A DNA stretch of 64,000 bases from Halocynthiibacter sp. SDUM655004. Its GTDB lineage: Bacteria > Pseudomonadota > Alphaproteobacteria > Rhodobacterales > Rhodobacteraceae. The stretch covers positions 1,426,001 through 1,490,000 of the forward strand of contig NZ_JAPDUG010000001.1 of assembly GCF_026015885.1 (NCBI RefSeq), written 5' to 3'. The position numbers were made by a program, and so were the translations under genes. Under the pieces are notes generated by a model. That model was not told the origin of the DNA. It saw nothing but the letters and a program-made list of their open reading frames with translations, and ran no database searches. Of this stretch, positions 41,457-49,729 are shown in pieces (the first letter of the stretch is position 1; each line of letters starts with the position of its first letter).

Positions 41457-41891
41457 ATGGACGAAACGGACAAAAAACTCATTGGCGCACTTCGTCAAAA
41501 CGCACGACGTGGTCTATCCGATTTGGCGCATGACTTGGGGGTCTCGCGAACCACCGTTCGATCGCGGCTTGAGCGGTTGGTAGAGAGCGGAGAGATCGTC
41601 GGTTTCACCGTACGCCTACGTCAGGACGTGGAAACTGATGCCGTGCGTGGCCTAATGATGCTGGCGATTGAGGGGCGGGGAACTGATCGGATTTTGCATC
41701 GGTTGCTCGGGCTCACGGCAGTTCGCGAGGTTCACTCCACCAATGGGAAATGGGATTTGATCGTAGAGATCGGCACCGATAGCCTTGCTTCGCTCGATAC
41801 GATCCTAGCCGATATTCGCCGGATTGATGGCGTTCAGAACAGCGAAACGAACCTGCTGCTTAAATCGCGCCGCACGCGCAGCTTGAAGTAA
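41457..41891 (+). CDS. Lrp/AsnC-family transcriptional regulator
   Basis: A 144-residue regulator with an N-terminal helix-turn-helix (LSDLAHDLGVSRTTVRSRLERL, about residues 21-42 of the protein) and a C-terminal RAM/AsnC ligand-binding domain. Its divergent position to arginase suggests it controls the arginase-cyclodeaminase pair in response to arginine or ornithine; this is inferred from position. The start is uncertain. ATG 41457 (MDETDKKLIGAL) matches homologues but has no close binding site. GAGAGG lies 26 bases upstream, nearer to an out-of-frame ATG at 41444, and an in-frame TTG is at 41424. The start lies within a duplicated CATTATGGA. Confidence 0.9.
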   Translation: MDETDKKLIGALRQNARRGLSDLAHDLGVSRTTVRSRLERLVESGEIVGFTVRLRQDVETDAVRGLMMLAIEGRGTDRILHRLLGLTAVREVHSTNGKWDLIVEIGTDSLASLDTILADIRRIDGVQNSETNLLLKSRRTRSLK

Positions 41892-42347
41892 CTATCCGCG
41901 CAACCAAGCAGCAAACCAGACACCAGCCAATACCAACGAGGCGATGCCGTTCCAGCTCGCCATTGAAAGGCCAAGGAACTCCCACGCGACCTCGTCACAC
42001 CGCACCAGAGGGGCGTTCATGATCTGGTCCATGAGTTGTTCAGGCGAGAGCTCTGCTATTGCGCCGGAGGTGCATGTAGACGGGCCTTCCCACCACGCAC
42101 GCTCAACACCTGTGTGAAATAGCGCAATGCCCGCTGTGGTTAGGGCCGACAGACCACCAAGCAGCGCAAGAATGCGTGGACCACCCGAAAGGGCCAGAAC
42201 ACCAAGCACAATTGCGATTACATGCGGATACCGCTGCCAGAGGCACATGGGGCAGGGCGCAAGCCCGCCGATGTACTGGAAACCGAGCGCCCCAATCATC
42301 AGAGCCGCAGAGCCAAGCGTGGCAATCAAAAGCAAGAGGCGTGTCAT
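41892..42347 (-). CDS. dsbB: Disulfide bond formation protein B (DsbB family)
   Basis: Inner-membrane quinone reductase that reoxidises DsbA-type thiol oxidases. Four hydrophobic helices are visible in 151 residues. The first redox pair is C32 and C35 in LAPCPMCLWQRY. The second periplasmic pair is in GPSTCTSG and APLVRCDEVAW. The ATG follows directly after the stop of the DedA gene, so both are one unit. No dsbA is in the window. The stop abuts the stop of the convergent Lrp gene. Confidence 0.93.
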   Translation of the reverse strand: MTRLLLLIATLGSAALMIGALGFQYIGGLAPCPMCLWQRYPHVIAIVLGVLALSGGPRILALLGGLSALTTAGIALFHTGVERAWWEGPSTCTSGAIAELSPEQLMDQIMNAPLVRCDEVAWEFLGLSMASWNGIASLVLAGVWFAAWLRG

Positions 42348-42926
42348 TTACATAACCTTTACCGCATAGAATCCGCCAAAGAGGAGCACGCAAAAGACGA
42401 TAAATACAAGCCCCAATCGCCGCTCTATAAAGTCGCGGATTGGCTCGCCGAATGCACGCAAAAGAGCCGCCACAATAAAGAAACGCAGGCCCCGCGCGAT
42501 AATCGAGGCAACGATAAACACAGGGAATGACAGCCCCGTTGTTCCTGACAATATCGTGATAACCTTGAACGGGAATGGAGTTACCCCGGCGATCAGCACC
42601 GCCCATGCGCCATATTCGTTATAGCGCGTGGCGAATTCACCGAAATAGGCGTCTTTGCCATAAAATTCCAAAACAGGCCGTCCGACTGAGTCAAACAATG
42701 CCGCGCCGATGTAATACCCAAGCAACGCGCCAAGCACAGAACCGACGAGCGCGACACTGGCAATGATCCACGCCCGCTTTGGCGCGGCGATAATCATCGG
42801 GATCATCAAGACGTCTGGCGGGATCGGAAATACAGAGCTTTCAAAAAACGCGACAATACCAAGCGCAAGCAGGGCGTAACGGCTTTGAGCCAGTCCCATT
42901 GTCCAGTCGTAAAGGGATCGTAACAT
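42348..42926 (-). CDS. DedA-family inner-membrane protein (YqaA-like)
   Basis: A 192-residue membrane protein of the SNARE-associated/DedA family. Members help flip undecaprenyl phosphate or other lipids and support membrane energetics; the specific role here is unknown. The N-terminal AFFESSVFPIPPDVLMIPMI and the central GSVLGALLGYYIGAALFDSVG are typical, as is the Arg-containing segment VTPFPFKVITILSGTTGLSF. It is the first gene of a two-gene unit with dsbB. The 175 bases upstream separate it from the divergent TRAP genes. Confidence 0.85.
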   Translation of the reverse strand: MLRSLYDWTMGLAQSRYALLALGIVAFFESSVFPIPPDVLMIPMIIAAPKRAWIIASVALVGSVLGALLGYYIGAALFDSVGRPVLEFYGKDAYFGEFATRYNEYGAWAVLIAGVTPFPFKVITILSGTTGLSFPVFIVASIIARGLRFFIVAALLRAFGEPIRDFIERRLGLVFIVFCVLLFGGFYAVKVM

Positions 42927-43101
42927 GCGCGCCTCTTGGTTTTGTTTTTTGCCTGTTTAGCCGGATGTATCCGATCCAACCCGTTTGTGGAAGCCTGAGA
43001 ATGCCCAACAAACAGTCGCATTTGAAATACAAGAGTTGCGCGAGTGGGGCATTAACAGGTAAAGCCGCAAAAACTCACGTTGACTGCTCCCAGATTGCGC
43101 C

Positions 43102-43659
43102 ATGACTCCAACGCCTGAAGATTGTCCAAAACTGCTGCGCCGTGCTGTAAAAAGCTGGGCTGTTGTTGTGGGCTGTGGCTTGGTATTGGCGGCTCTTATC
43201 ACGGTTCTTTCTGTTGCAGGACGTGCGCTCGCGCCGCTTGGGCTTCATGCGATTTCCGGTGATTTCGAATTGATTGAGCTTGCAACGGGCATTGCGGTGT
43301 TTGGTTTCCTTGGGTTTGCCCATATGGAAGGAAAGCACGTAAGTGTTGGTGTTCTGGTTGACCGATTTCCACCACGAACGCGCGCCTTACTCGGTGGTGT
43401 ATCCGAAATCCTCATGGCAATTGTTGCGGGCATTTTACTCTGGCGGCTGTACCTTGGTTTCGCCGAAAAGTTCCCCTACGGGCCGGAGGGGCTTCGCTCT
43501 GTTCTTGCGATGGGAAGCAAACCGTTTTTCGCCGAAACGACCTATGAACTTCAGATCGAAATCTGGATACCTTACGCGCTTTGTCTGGTCGGTGCGGCGC
43601 TGTTTTTCGCTGTAGCGATGGTGCGGGCCATTCAATCCCTAAAAAGAGGTGACGCATGA
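43102..43659 (+). CDS. TRAP transporter small permease (DctQ)
   Basis: The 185-residue small membrane subunit of a TRAP importer for organic acids or similar anions. Four hydrophobic helices are present with the segment FELIELATGIAVFGFLGFAHMEGKHVSV, which is characteristic of DctQ. The ATG at 43102 has no strong binding site upstream; no alternative in-frame start exists nearby. Its stop overlaps the ATG of the large subunit by four bases. The matching substrate-binding protein is not next to it. Confidence 0.85.
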   Translation: MTPTPEDCPKLLRRAVKSWAVVVGCGLVLAALITVLSVAGRALAPLGLHAISGDFELIELATGIAVFGFLGFAHMEGKHVSVGVLVDRFPPRTRALLGGVSEILMAIVAGILLWRLYLGFAEKFPYGPEGLRSVLAMGSKPFFAETTYELQIEIWIPYALCLVGAALFFAVAMVRAIQSLKRGDA

Positions 43660-44993
43660 CCGGCGTTGAAATTGCGCTCATCGGCTTTGCGCTCATGCTG
43701 ATTGCGATTTTTTTGCGGGTGCCGATTGCCGTGGCTATGGGGATCACGGGATTTGTAGGCATCTGGGTCATGCGCGGAAGTGCAGCTGCGCCGCTTAGCC
43801 AATTGAAAACACTGGGGTTTGATACATTCTCCAGCTACTCGCTTTCTATCGTTCCCATGTTCCTTTTGATGGGGCAATTCGCAACCAAATCCGGCATGAG
43901 CCGCGCCTTGTTTCAGGCCGCAGCGGATTGGCTTGGGCATCGGCGCGGCGGTATTGCTATGGCAACCGTCGGGGCCTGTGCAGGGTTCGGTGCAATATGC
44001 GGAAGTTCACTCGCAACCGCCAGTACCATGGGGCAGGTGGCCTTGCCCGAGATGCGGCGCGCCGGATACTCTGATCGCCTTGCAACCGGTGTATTGGCGG
44101 CGGGCGGCACACTTGGCATTCTAATCCCGCCCTCGGTGATCCTTGTGATCTATGCGATCCTGGCCGAACAAAACATCGCCAAGATGTTTAGCGCCGCAAT
44201 CGTTCCCGGTATTCTGGCGGCACTCGGCTATATGATAACGGTGCGCGTCATGGCGGGGTTTGATCCGGCCCATGTTGAATACGAGCGCGCGCCAATATCC
44301 GCACGCTTGCGCTCGCTCGTTGGGATTTGGCCTGTCATCGCCATTTTTGCCCTAGTGATGGGCGGCATTGCGGCGGATTGGAACTGGAGCAAGGAGGGGG
44401 TGCAGGCACTATTTACGCCAACCGAAGGCGCGGCCGTGGGGATGATCTTGACGGGTCTCTATGGAGCACTTCGCGGCGATCTGACCCGCGCTGGATTTGT
44501 CGATAGCTTGCTCGAAGCGGCCTCTGCTACTGCGATGATCTTCCTGATTTTGCTGGGCGCACAACTTTTCAACTCTTTCCTCGCCTTTACCCAAGCGCCA
44601 CAAATGCTGGCACAATGGATTGCAGCAAACAGCGTCGCGCCTCTTGCGGTTCTTTTGGCGATGTTATTGTTCTACCTCATATTTGGCTGCGTCATGGACT
44701 CGCTGTCTATGATCCTGCTGACGATCCCGATATTCTTCCCGATCATCGAAACACTCGATTTCGGCCTCGGCGCAGAGGGAACCGCGATCTGGTTCGGTAT
44801 CCTTGCGCTTATCACTGTCGAGGTCGGACTAATTACGCCGCCAGTTGGGTTGAACCTGTTTATTATCAACGGACTGTCGAAGGATACTGCCATCGGCGAA
44901 ACCTACCGCGGCGTGCTTCCCTTTATCGCAACAGATATCCTGCGTGTGGCACTGATCTTGCTCGTTCCCAGCCTTGCACTGTGGTTGGTTTAA
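43656..44993 (+). CDS. TRAP transporter large permease (DctM)
   Basis: Large channel subunit, 445 residues with about twelve hydrophobic segments. The N-terminal LIGFALMLIAIFLRVPIAVAM and the motifs CGSSLATASTMGQVALPEM and AAGGTLGILIPPSVILVIYA are diagnostic. Near the C-terminus FGILALITVEVGLITPPVGLN is conserved in the family and lines the sodium site in known structures. It is coupled to the small permease. No periplasmic binding-protein gene lies up- or downstream: the next feature is tRNA-Leu. The substrate is therefore unknown. Confidence 0.93.
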   Translation: MTGVEIALIGFALMLIAIFLRVPIAVAMGITGFVGIWVMRGSAAAPLSQLKTLGFDTFSSYSLSIVPMFLLMGQFATKSGMSRALFQAAADWLGHRRGGIAMATVGACAGFGAICGSSLATASTMGQVALPEMRRAGYSDRLATGVLAAGGTLGILIPPSVILVIYAILAEQNIAKMFSAAIVPGILAALGYMITVRVMAGFDPAHVEYERAPISARLRSLVGIWPVIAIFALVMGGIAADWNWSKEGVQALFTPTEGAAVGMILTGLYGALRGDLTRAGFVDSLLEAASATAMIFLILLGAQLFNSFLAFTQAPQMLAQWIAANSVAPLAVLLAMLLFYLIFGCVMDSLSMILLTIPIFFPIIETLDFGLGAEGTAIWFGILALITVEVGLITPPVGLNLFIINGLSKDTAIGETYRGVLPFIATDILRVALILLVPSLALWLV

Positions 44994-45084
44994 GGCCCAT
45001 CGGGCACCCAAGAAAAGAAAATTCCATCATTTTGCGTTTTTGACCTTTTCCCCGCCAAAATCTCGCGCTACATCCCTTTCCGTG

Positions 45085-45170
45085 GCCCGAGTGGCGGAAT
45101 GGTAGACGCAGGGGATTCAAAATCCCCCGCCTTCACGGGCGTGAGAGTTCGAGTCTCTCCTCGGGCACCA
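45085..45170 (+). tRNA. tRNA-Leu(CAA)
   Basis: An 86-base cloverleaf with long variable arm, as expected for a class II tRNA. The acceptor stem GCCCGAG (45085-45091) pairs with CTCGGGC (45160-45166), followed by A and an encoded CCA. The anticodon stem GGGGA/TCCCC holds the loop TTCAAAA, so the anticodon is CAA (45118-45120), reading UUG. The T-arm contains GTTCGAGTC. It stands alone between the TRAP permease and marC. Confidence 0.97.
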
Positions 45171-45213
45171 CAATCAGATATCAAACTTGACGGTTGAGTA
45201 GGTTGGGTCGGCT

Positions 45214-45846
45214 TTACGCCAACCCAGGCAATACCGCTTTCAGGCCGTCCACGATCATCTCCACCGCAATTGCCAAGAGGATCATACCCATAAGCCGTGT
45301 CATGATAACACGCATGGTGCTGGTCAGTGCTTTGCCAAAGAACGATGCGAAGTAGAGAACTATAAACAGCATCAAAAGGATAACGCCAACGACTCCGGCC
45401 AACGTCAGCAATTCAATGCGGTCTGTGGTGTTGCCGGCATAGATGATCAGCGTCGCAATGGTGCCGGGGCCGACGATGATAGGGAATGTGGTGGGATAGA
45501 ACGCAAGTCCTGACAAGTCTGTCTGCTGTTGCTTTTCCTCTCCGGTCCCGTGATGAGAGGCAATATTCCCGCCGTTCAGCATCGTCCATGCGATATGAGC
45601 AAGGACAGCACCACCAGCAATTCGAAACTGATCTACGTTAATGCCGAAAAATCCGATGATTTGTTGGCCCATAACCAAGATCACACCGCACATAATGGCG
45701 GAAAAAAGCGTAATCTTCACCGCCAGTGTACGTTGCTGCGCCACCGAGAGGTCAGACGTAAGCGCCATGAATATTGGCAAGTTCACAAATGGGTTCATGA
45801 TCGCGAAGAACGCGCCGAAAGCTTTGATGAGTTCGCTATGATCCAC
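45214..45846 (-). CDS. MarC-family integral membrane protein
   Basis: A 210-residue protein with about six hydrophobic helices: FGAFFAIMNPFVNLPIFMAL at the N-terminus, the internal repeat FYPTTFPIIVGPGTIATLI, and MTRLMGMILLAIAVEMIVDG at the C-terminus. These are the signature regions of the MarC (UPF0056) family. The early link of MarC to multiple antibiotic resistance was not confirmed, and the function is unknown. It is a single gene, divergent from modABC. Confidence 0.88.
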   Translation of the reverse strand: MDHSELIKAFGAFFAIMNPFVNLPIFMALTSDLSVAQQRTLAVKITLFSAIMCGVILVMGQQIIGFFGINVDQFRIAGGAVLAHIAWTMLNGGNIASHHGTGEEKQQQTDLSGLAFYPTTFPIIVGPGTIATLIIYAGNTTDRIELLTLAGVVGVILLMLFIVLYFASFFGKALTSTMRVIMTRLMGMILLAIAVEMIVDGLKAVLPGLA

Positions 45847-46067
45847 ATTCGCCCCTTTTCACTGCCAACTATTACTTACTGGTAACGGTAAACCAAAGGA
45901 TTTCAATAAGAAACGGTTTGTTGGACTCGCTGCTGCTGTAAGCACATGCGGTCTCACAGCTCCGTGCAGAGAATGTCGTTCTATCTGCTAAACGCTTGCA
46001 TTACGGTTAGGGTCAGGGGCAAAAAGGTACGGTAAAAAATCGCCGCAAACGCAAGGGGTTGGAACGG

Positions 46068-46808
46068 GTGAGAATTTTGACGCGAGCGATCACCTATTGG
46101 GTGCGGCTGTCGGTTTGGGCGGTCGGATTTACGCTTGTTGGCCATGCGGCGATGGCACGCGAAGTCACCTTGGCTGTTGCAAGTAATTTTGTGCCCGCAC
46201 TCGCTGTTCTCGCGCCCACAATCGAAGCAGAGACGGGGGTTAAACTGCGCGTGGTAAATGGCGCAACGGGGAAGCTCTATGCGCAAATTACTCAGGGCGC
46301 ACCCTTTGATCTGTTCCTCGCTGCGGATGCGCTGCATGTGGAGAAATACTTAACAAACAAACCCGACACATTGCACGCGACATATGCAATTGGCCAACTT
46401 GCACGGCTGTCTCGACCAGATGCTCCCGAATTGGCGCAGGCCCGCATTGCTATCGCAGACCCCGCGGTTGCGCCTTATGGTGTCCTCGCCATGGAAGCAC
46501 TTTCAGAAGCAGGTGTTGAAGCGGGTGAACTTGATCTTGTCTTTGGGCCGAATGTCTCTGCTGTTGCGGGGTTTCTGGCCACAGGGAATGTGGATATTGC
46601 CTTTGTTGCCGCGTCGCAGATCAGCGGAATTCAGGGATTTGACGCCGAAATACTTCCAGAGAAAACAATCGCGCAGGATATGCTTCTGATCAACGACACC
46701 CCAGATGCCCGCGCCGTGTTTGACGCACTGCAAAGTGCACGTGTGAGAAATGCATTGCCGCAACTCGGCTATCTCGTGCCTTCTCTTGATAAGGGCGTGG
46801 CCGAATGA
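46068..46808 (+). CDS. modA: Molybdate ABC transporter substrate-binding protein
   Basis: Binds molybdate or tungstate in the periplasm. A signal peptide occupies the first 30 residues or so, ending AAMA-REVTLAVASNF. The following motifs NGATGKLYAQITQGAPFDLFLAAD and ADPAVAPYGVLAMEAL match ModA. The start is not certain: GTG 46068 (MRILTRAITYW) is preferred because AAGGGG lies nine bases before it; a TTG at 46059 would touch that site. The length is about 246 residues. It overlaps modB by four bases. No clear ModE operator was seen in the 220 bases upstream. Confidence 0.92.
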   Translation: MRILTRAITYWVRLSVWAVGFTLVGHAAMAREVTLAVASNFVPALAVLAPTIEAETGVKLRVVNGATGKLYAQITQGAPFDLFLAADALHVEKYLTNKPDTLHATYAIGQLARLSRPDAPELAQARIAIADPAVAPYGVLAMEALSEAGVEAGELDLVFGPNVSAVAGFLATGNVDIAFVAASQISGIQGFDAEILPEKTIAQDMLLINDTPDARAVFDALQSARVRNALPQLGYLVPSLDKGVAE

Positions 46809-47521
46809 CTGGTGCCAGTGATATCGCACAGATCTCTGCGCTTTGGCCGTCGCTTTGGCCTTCGGTTTGGTTATCTTTGCAATTGGCGGCGATCACCACC
46901 GTGATCCTTTTGGCGCTCGGTATACCGCTGGCGTGGTGGCTGACGGTGACGAAGTCACGCCTGCGTCCCGTTGTCGAAACAATAACCGCCTTACCGCTTG
47001 TGGTTCCGCCAACCGTTCTTGGGTTTTACTTCCTCATCCTTTTGTCGCCCAATACGGCAATTGGCGGCTTTTTCCTGCGCCTTACTGGCGAGACACTGAC
47101 CTTTTCATTTACCGGTTTGGTCCTAGCTTCGGTGATATACTCGCTTCCGTTTGCCGTACAACCGCTACACACGGCGTTTCAATCGGTTGGCACTGGATTG
47201 GTTGAGGCGGCGCAAACCATGGGCGCTGGTCGCGTCTCTTTGTTCTGGCGGCTCATTCTGCCGCTCTCACGTCGTGGTGTACTGACAGCTGCGGTTCTGA
47301 CATTCGCGCACACCATCGGCGAGTTCGGTGTTGTCTTAATGGTTGGCGGTAATATTCCAGGCAAAACACGTGTCATCTCGATCGAGATCTTCAATCGTGT
47401 GGAGGTCTTGGATTATTCCGCCGCACATGTGCTCGCGGCTGGACTTCTGGTGTTTTCCTTTGCGGCTTTGCTGGCGATTTATGTCCTAAATGGGCGGGCG
47501 ATGGCGAGGGTGCATGATTGA
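46805..47521 (+). CDS. modB: Molybdate ABC transporter permease
   Basis: Inner-membrane channel of the molybdate importer, 238 residues with five to six helices. The cytoplasmic EAA loop that contacts ModC reads GLVEAAQTMGAGRVSLFWRL followed by PLSRRGVLTA. ITALPLVVPPTVLGFYFLIL is typical of ModB. Start and stop overlap modA by four and modC by eight bases, so the three subunits are made together. Confidence 0.95.
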   Translation: MTGASDIAQISALWPSLWPSVWLSLQLAAITTVILLALGIPLAWWLTVTKSRLRPVVETITALPLVVPPTVLGFYFLILLSPNTAIGGFFLRLTGETLTFSFTGLVLASVIYSLPFAVQPLHTAFQSVGTGLVEAAQTMGAGRVSLFWRLILPLSRRGVLTAAVLTFAHTIGEFGVVLMVGGNIPGKTRVISIEIFNRVEVLDYSAAHVLAAGLLVFSFAALLAIYVLNGRAMARVHD

Positions 47522-48536
47522 TTTAGACCTCATCCTGCGGCATCCGAACTTTCAACTCTCGGCACAAGTGTCGCTGCCGGACCGTGGCATTACGGGCCTT
47601 GTGGGGCCGAGCGGGTCTGGCAAGACGAGCCTGTTGCGCAGTATCGCGGGCTTGAACACACCGGAACAAGGCACGATCAGATTTAACGGACAAACGTGGT
47701 TTGACGACACGGGCGTTAACCTTTCGCCACAGAGCCGACCCGTCGCGGTTGTCTTTCAGGATATGCGGTTGTTTCCGCATCTGACGATCGAAGGCAACCT
47801 AACGCAAGCCGCAATATGGGGTAAGGCTCCGCCGCTCACAACAGAGATCATTGATGCCTTGGAGCTTGCGCCGCTGTTGCATCGGTATCCGCAAGCGCTG
47901 TCCGGCGGTGAGGCGCGCCGCGTTGCCCTTGCTCGTGCATTGGCGCAATCTCCCAAATTATTACTTCTTGATGAACCTCTGGCCGGCCTTGATACAGGGC
48001 AAAAGGATCGCATCCTGCCTTATATCGCGCGTGCACTTCATGCGGCCAATCTACCCGCAATTTTCGTGAGCCACGACGCTGAAGAGGTCGCGCGACTTTG
48101 TCCAAAAACAGTCACTCTCGCGCCAGAAACGAGTGATACGCGGTCGTTCACGATCAGCCAACCAGCAGCAAGTGGGCTTCAAATACCCGCACGTGTGCAA
48201 GACACAGATGCGCATTCGGTGACGCTGGCCGTGGGCGATCAAAGGATTACGTCGACTCCGGTTTTACCCTTTGAGCAGGGCGCAGGCGTTACTATTCAGA
48301 CGCTGCCGCAAACTCTGATGTTTGGCGGAGAGAGTTTTGCATCGCCTTTGGATTACGCCAGCCTAAAGGTTTCGGTTCGGGAGGCAGGGGTATTTGCCGA
48401 TGAAACCATGATATTTGAAGCAGGATCGCAAGAGCACGAACAAATCGCTGAATTGGCCAAGCAGGCCGGAGCGAGGGATGGCGTCGGTTGGCTGTATTTT
48501 CGCGTGATTGCTGTATTCGCAGATGATTCTGGTTAA
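47514..48536 (+). CDS. modC: Molybdate ABC transporter ATP-binding protein
   Basis: ATPase of the importer, 340 residues. Walker A is GPSGSGKTSLLRSI, the signature LSGGEARRVALARAL and Walker B LLLLDEPLAGLD. A C-terminal Mop/TOBE region follows from about residue 225 (QIPARVQDTDAHSVTLAVGD), which in other ModC proteins binds molybdate for feedback. The ATG at 47514 lies inside the end of modB; an open frame from 47490 is not used. It ends the operon. No terminator hairpin is apparent right after it. Confidence 0.94.
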   Translation: MIDLDLILRHPNFQLSAQVSLPDRGITGLVGPSGSGKTSLLRSIAGLNTPEQGTIRFNGQTWFDDTGVNLSPQSRPVAVVFQDMRLFPHLTIEGNLTQAAIWGKAPPLTTEIIDALELAPLLHRYPQALSGGEARRVALARALAQSPKLLLLDEPLAGLDTGQKDRILPYIARALHAANLPAIFVSHDAEEVARLCPKTVTLAPETSDTRSFTISQPAASGLQIPARVQDTDAHSVTLAVGDQRITSTPVLPFEQGAGVTIQTLPQTLMFGGESFASPLDYASLKVSVREAGVFADETMIFEAGSQEHEQIAELAKQAGARDGVGWLYFRVIAVFADDSG

Positions 48537-48949
48537 CGCAGAGCTATTCCCGCGCCTTTTCTGAAACTTTTAGACAAAATTGTGACGTTCATTTCCGAAC
48601 TAGAAACAGTCGCCACTCAAAACAATGCGTGAGCTTCTTTAAGACCAGATTTTCTCTGGGTCGGTGCGTGTTGCGCAATGTGAAACAATCACCCGCTTAA
48701 ATAAGCGTAAGTGCCGAAACTTGCGGTCAAACAACCAGTTTCCGAAACAATGACACCGTTTTTTACGTTTCCCGCTATGAATACCGCTTGGTGGAAGCTC
48801 AGGTGCTCACGCCAACGTGCATTTGGCGACAAGGCGTTTGCTGCGAAATTGGAAACAGGCTGCTATAACGTCTCAACGGCAAGTCGTCGTTTGTAATACG
48901 TAAAATTGTCCAGTGTCGGGCACGATGAGTAACGAGTGTTAGGAGAGAG
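48537..48949. other. Gene-free stretch rich in GAAAC
   Basis: These 413 bases between modC and the Hint gene hold no convincing reading frame. The pentamer GAAAC occurs six times on this strand (48563, 48603, 48682, 48716, 48744, 48852), where less than one is expected by chance. Some copies lie in the palindrome-like TTTCCGAAAC. The stretch could carry the promoter region of the Hint gene or an untranslated RNA; neither can be shown. Confidence 0.5.
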
Positions 48950-49642
48950 ATGCGACCTGTTGGTTTCCGTCAATCTGAAGGCGTATGCGTTCCGTATCAA
49001 TCACGGGACACTTCCGATGTTGGAACACAGATCGTGCGGCATCTAACGCTAATTCCGATGTGTTTTACCCCTGGTACCTTGATTGCCACACCGCGCGGCG
49101 AAAAGCGGATCGAGACACTGAGCGTTGGCGATAGGATCATCACACGCGACAACGGCCTTCAACAAATTCGTTGGATTGGCACAAACACCATTCCTTGGCA
49201 GCGGCTTGAAGCCGAACAACACCTTCGACCCATTCTGATCCGCGCAGGGGCACTTGGCGATGGGCTACCCGAACAGGATATGCTTGTGAGTCCGAACCAC
49301 CGTGTTTTGGCGTTGGCGGCGCAGGCCGTTATCGAGTTTTCCGAGCCCGAGGTTTTTGTTGCTGCGAAGCATCTTGTGAATCACCGCGGCATCAAGCCTG
49401 TCGATACCCTTGGCACCACCTATATCAACATGATGTTTGACCGCCACGAAGCGGTTCTTAGCAACGGCGTGTGGAGCGAAAGTTTCCAGCTTACAGATAT
49501 GAGTCTGTCAACTGTGGGAAATTCGCAGCGGATTGAACTTGTTGAAATTTTTCCTGAGTTGATACCCTTGGGAAAGGTTGACCCCATGCCAACAGCCCGT
49601 AAAACTATCGACAAACGCGCAGCGCGACTGCTCGCGCGCTGA
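48950..49642 (+). CDS. Stand-alone Hint (hedgehog/intein) domain protein
   Basis: A 230-residue protein built almost wholly of a Hint_2-type domain. It begins with 37 unassigned residues, then the splice-type block CFTPGTLIATPRG with Cys38, and LSVGDRIITRDNGLQQIRW. A second block with His117, VSPNHRVLALA, corresponds to the His of block B. HLVNHRGIKPVDTLGTTYIN and MFDRHEAVLSNGVWSESF complete the domain. There is no obvious intein C-terminal Asn or extein. Such domains are frequent in roseobacters, often after secreted repeat proteins. It could act by self-cleavage of its short N-terminal segment, or be a remnant. The ATG follows AGGAGAGAG. A terminator follows. Confidence 0.85.
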   Translation: MRPVGFRQSEGVCVPYQSRDTSDVGTQIVRHLTLIPMCFTPGTLIATPRGEKRIETLSVGDRIITRDNGLQQIRWIGTNTIPWQRLEAEQHLRPILIRAGALGDGLPEQDMLVSPNHRVLALAAQAVIEFSEPEVFVAAKHLVNHRGIKPVDTLGTTYINMMFDRHEAVLSNGVWSESFQLTDMSLSTVGNSQRIELVEIFPELIPLGKVDPMPTARKTIDKRAARLLAR

Positions 49643-49647
49643 AGCGT

Positions 49648-49676
49648 GCCCCGGATCTGCCAATCTGGGGCCTTTT
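49648..49676 (+). terminator. Rho-independent terminator after the Hint gene
   Basis: GCCCCGGAT pairs with ATCTGGGGC (one G-U) around a six-base loop and is followed by CTTTT. It begins six bases after the Hint stop codon. Confidence 0.7.
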
Positions 49677-49729
49677 AGCTCTCATGAATTGTTGGATGTA
49701 ACTGCGTGTTGGCGCGGTTTTGCAGATCG

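Noticed and set aside
48711-48896. 61-codon plus-strand frame in the gap before the Hint gene
   Set aside because: GTG start without a binding site and no plausible protein features.
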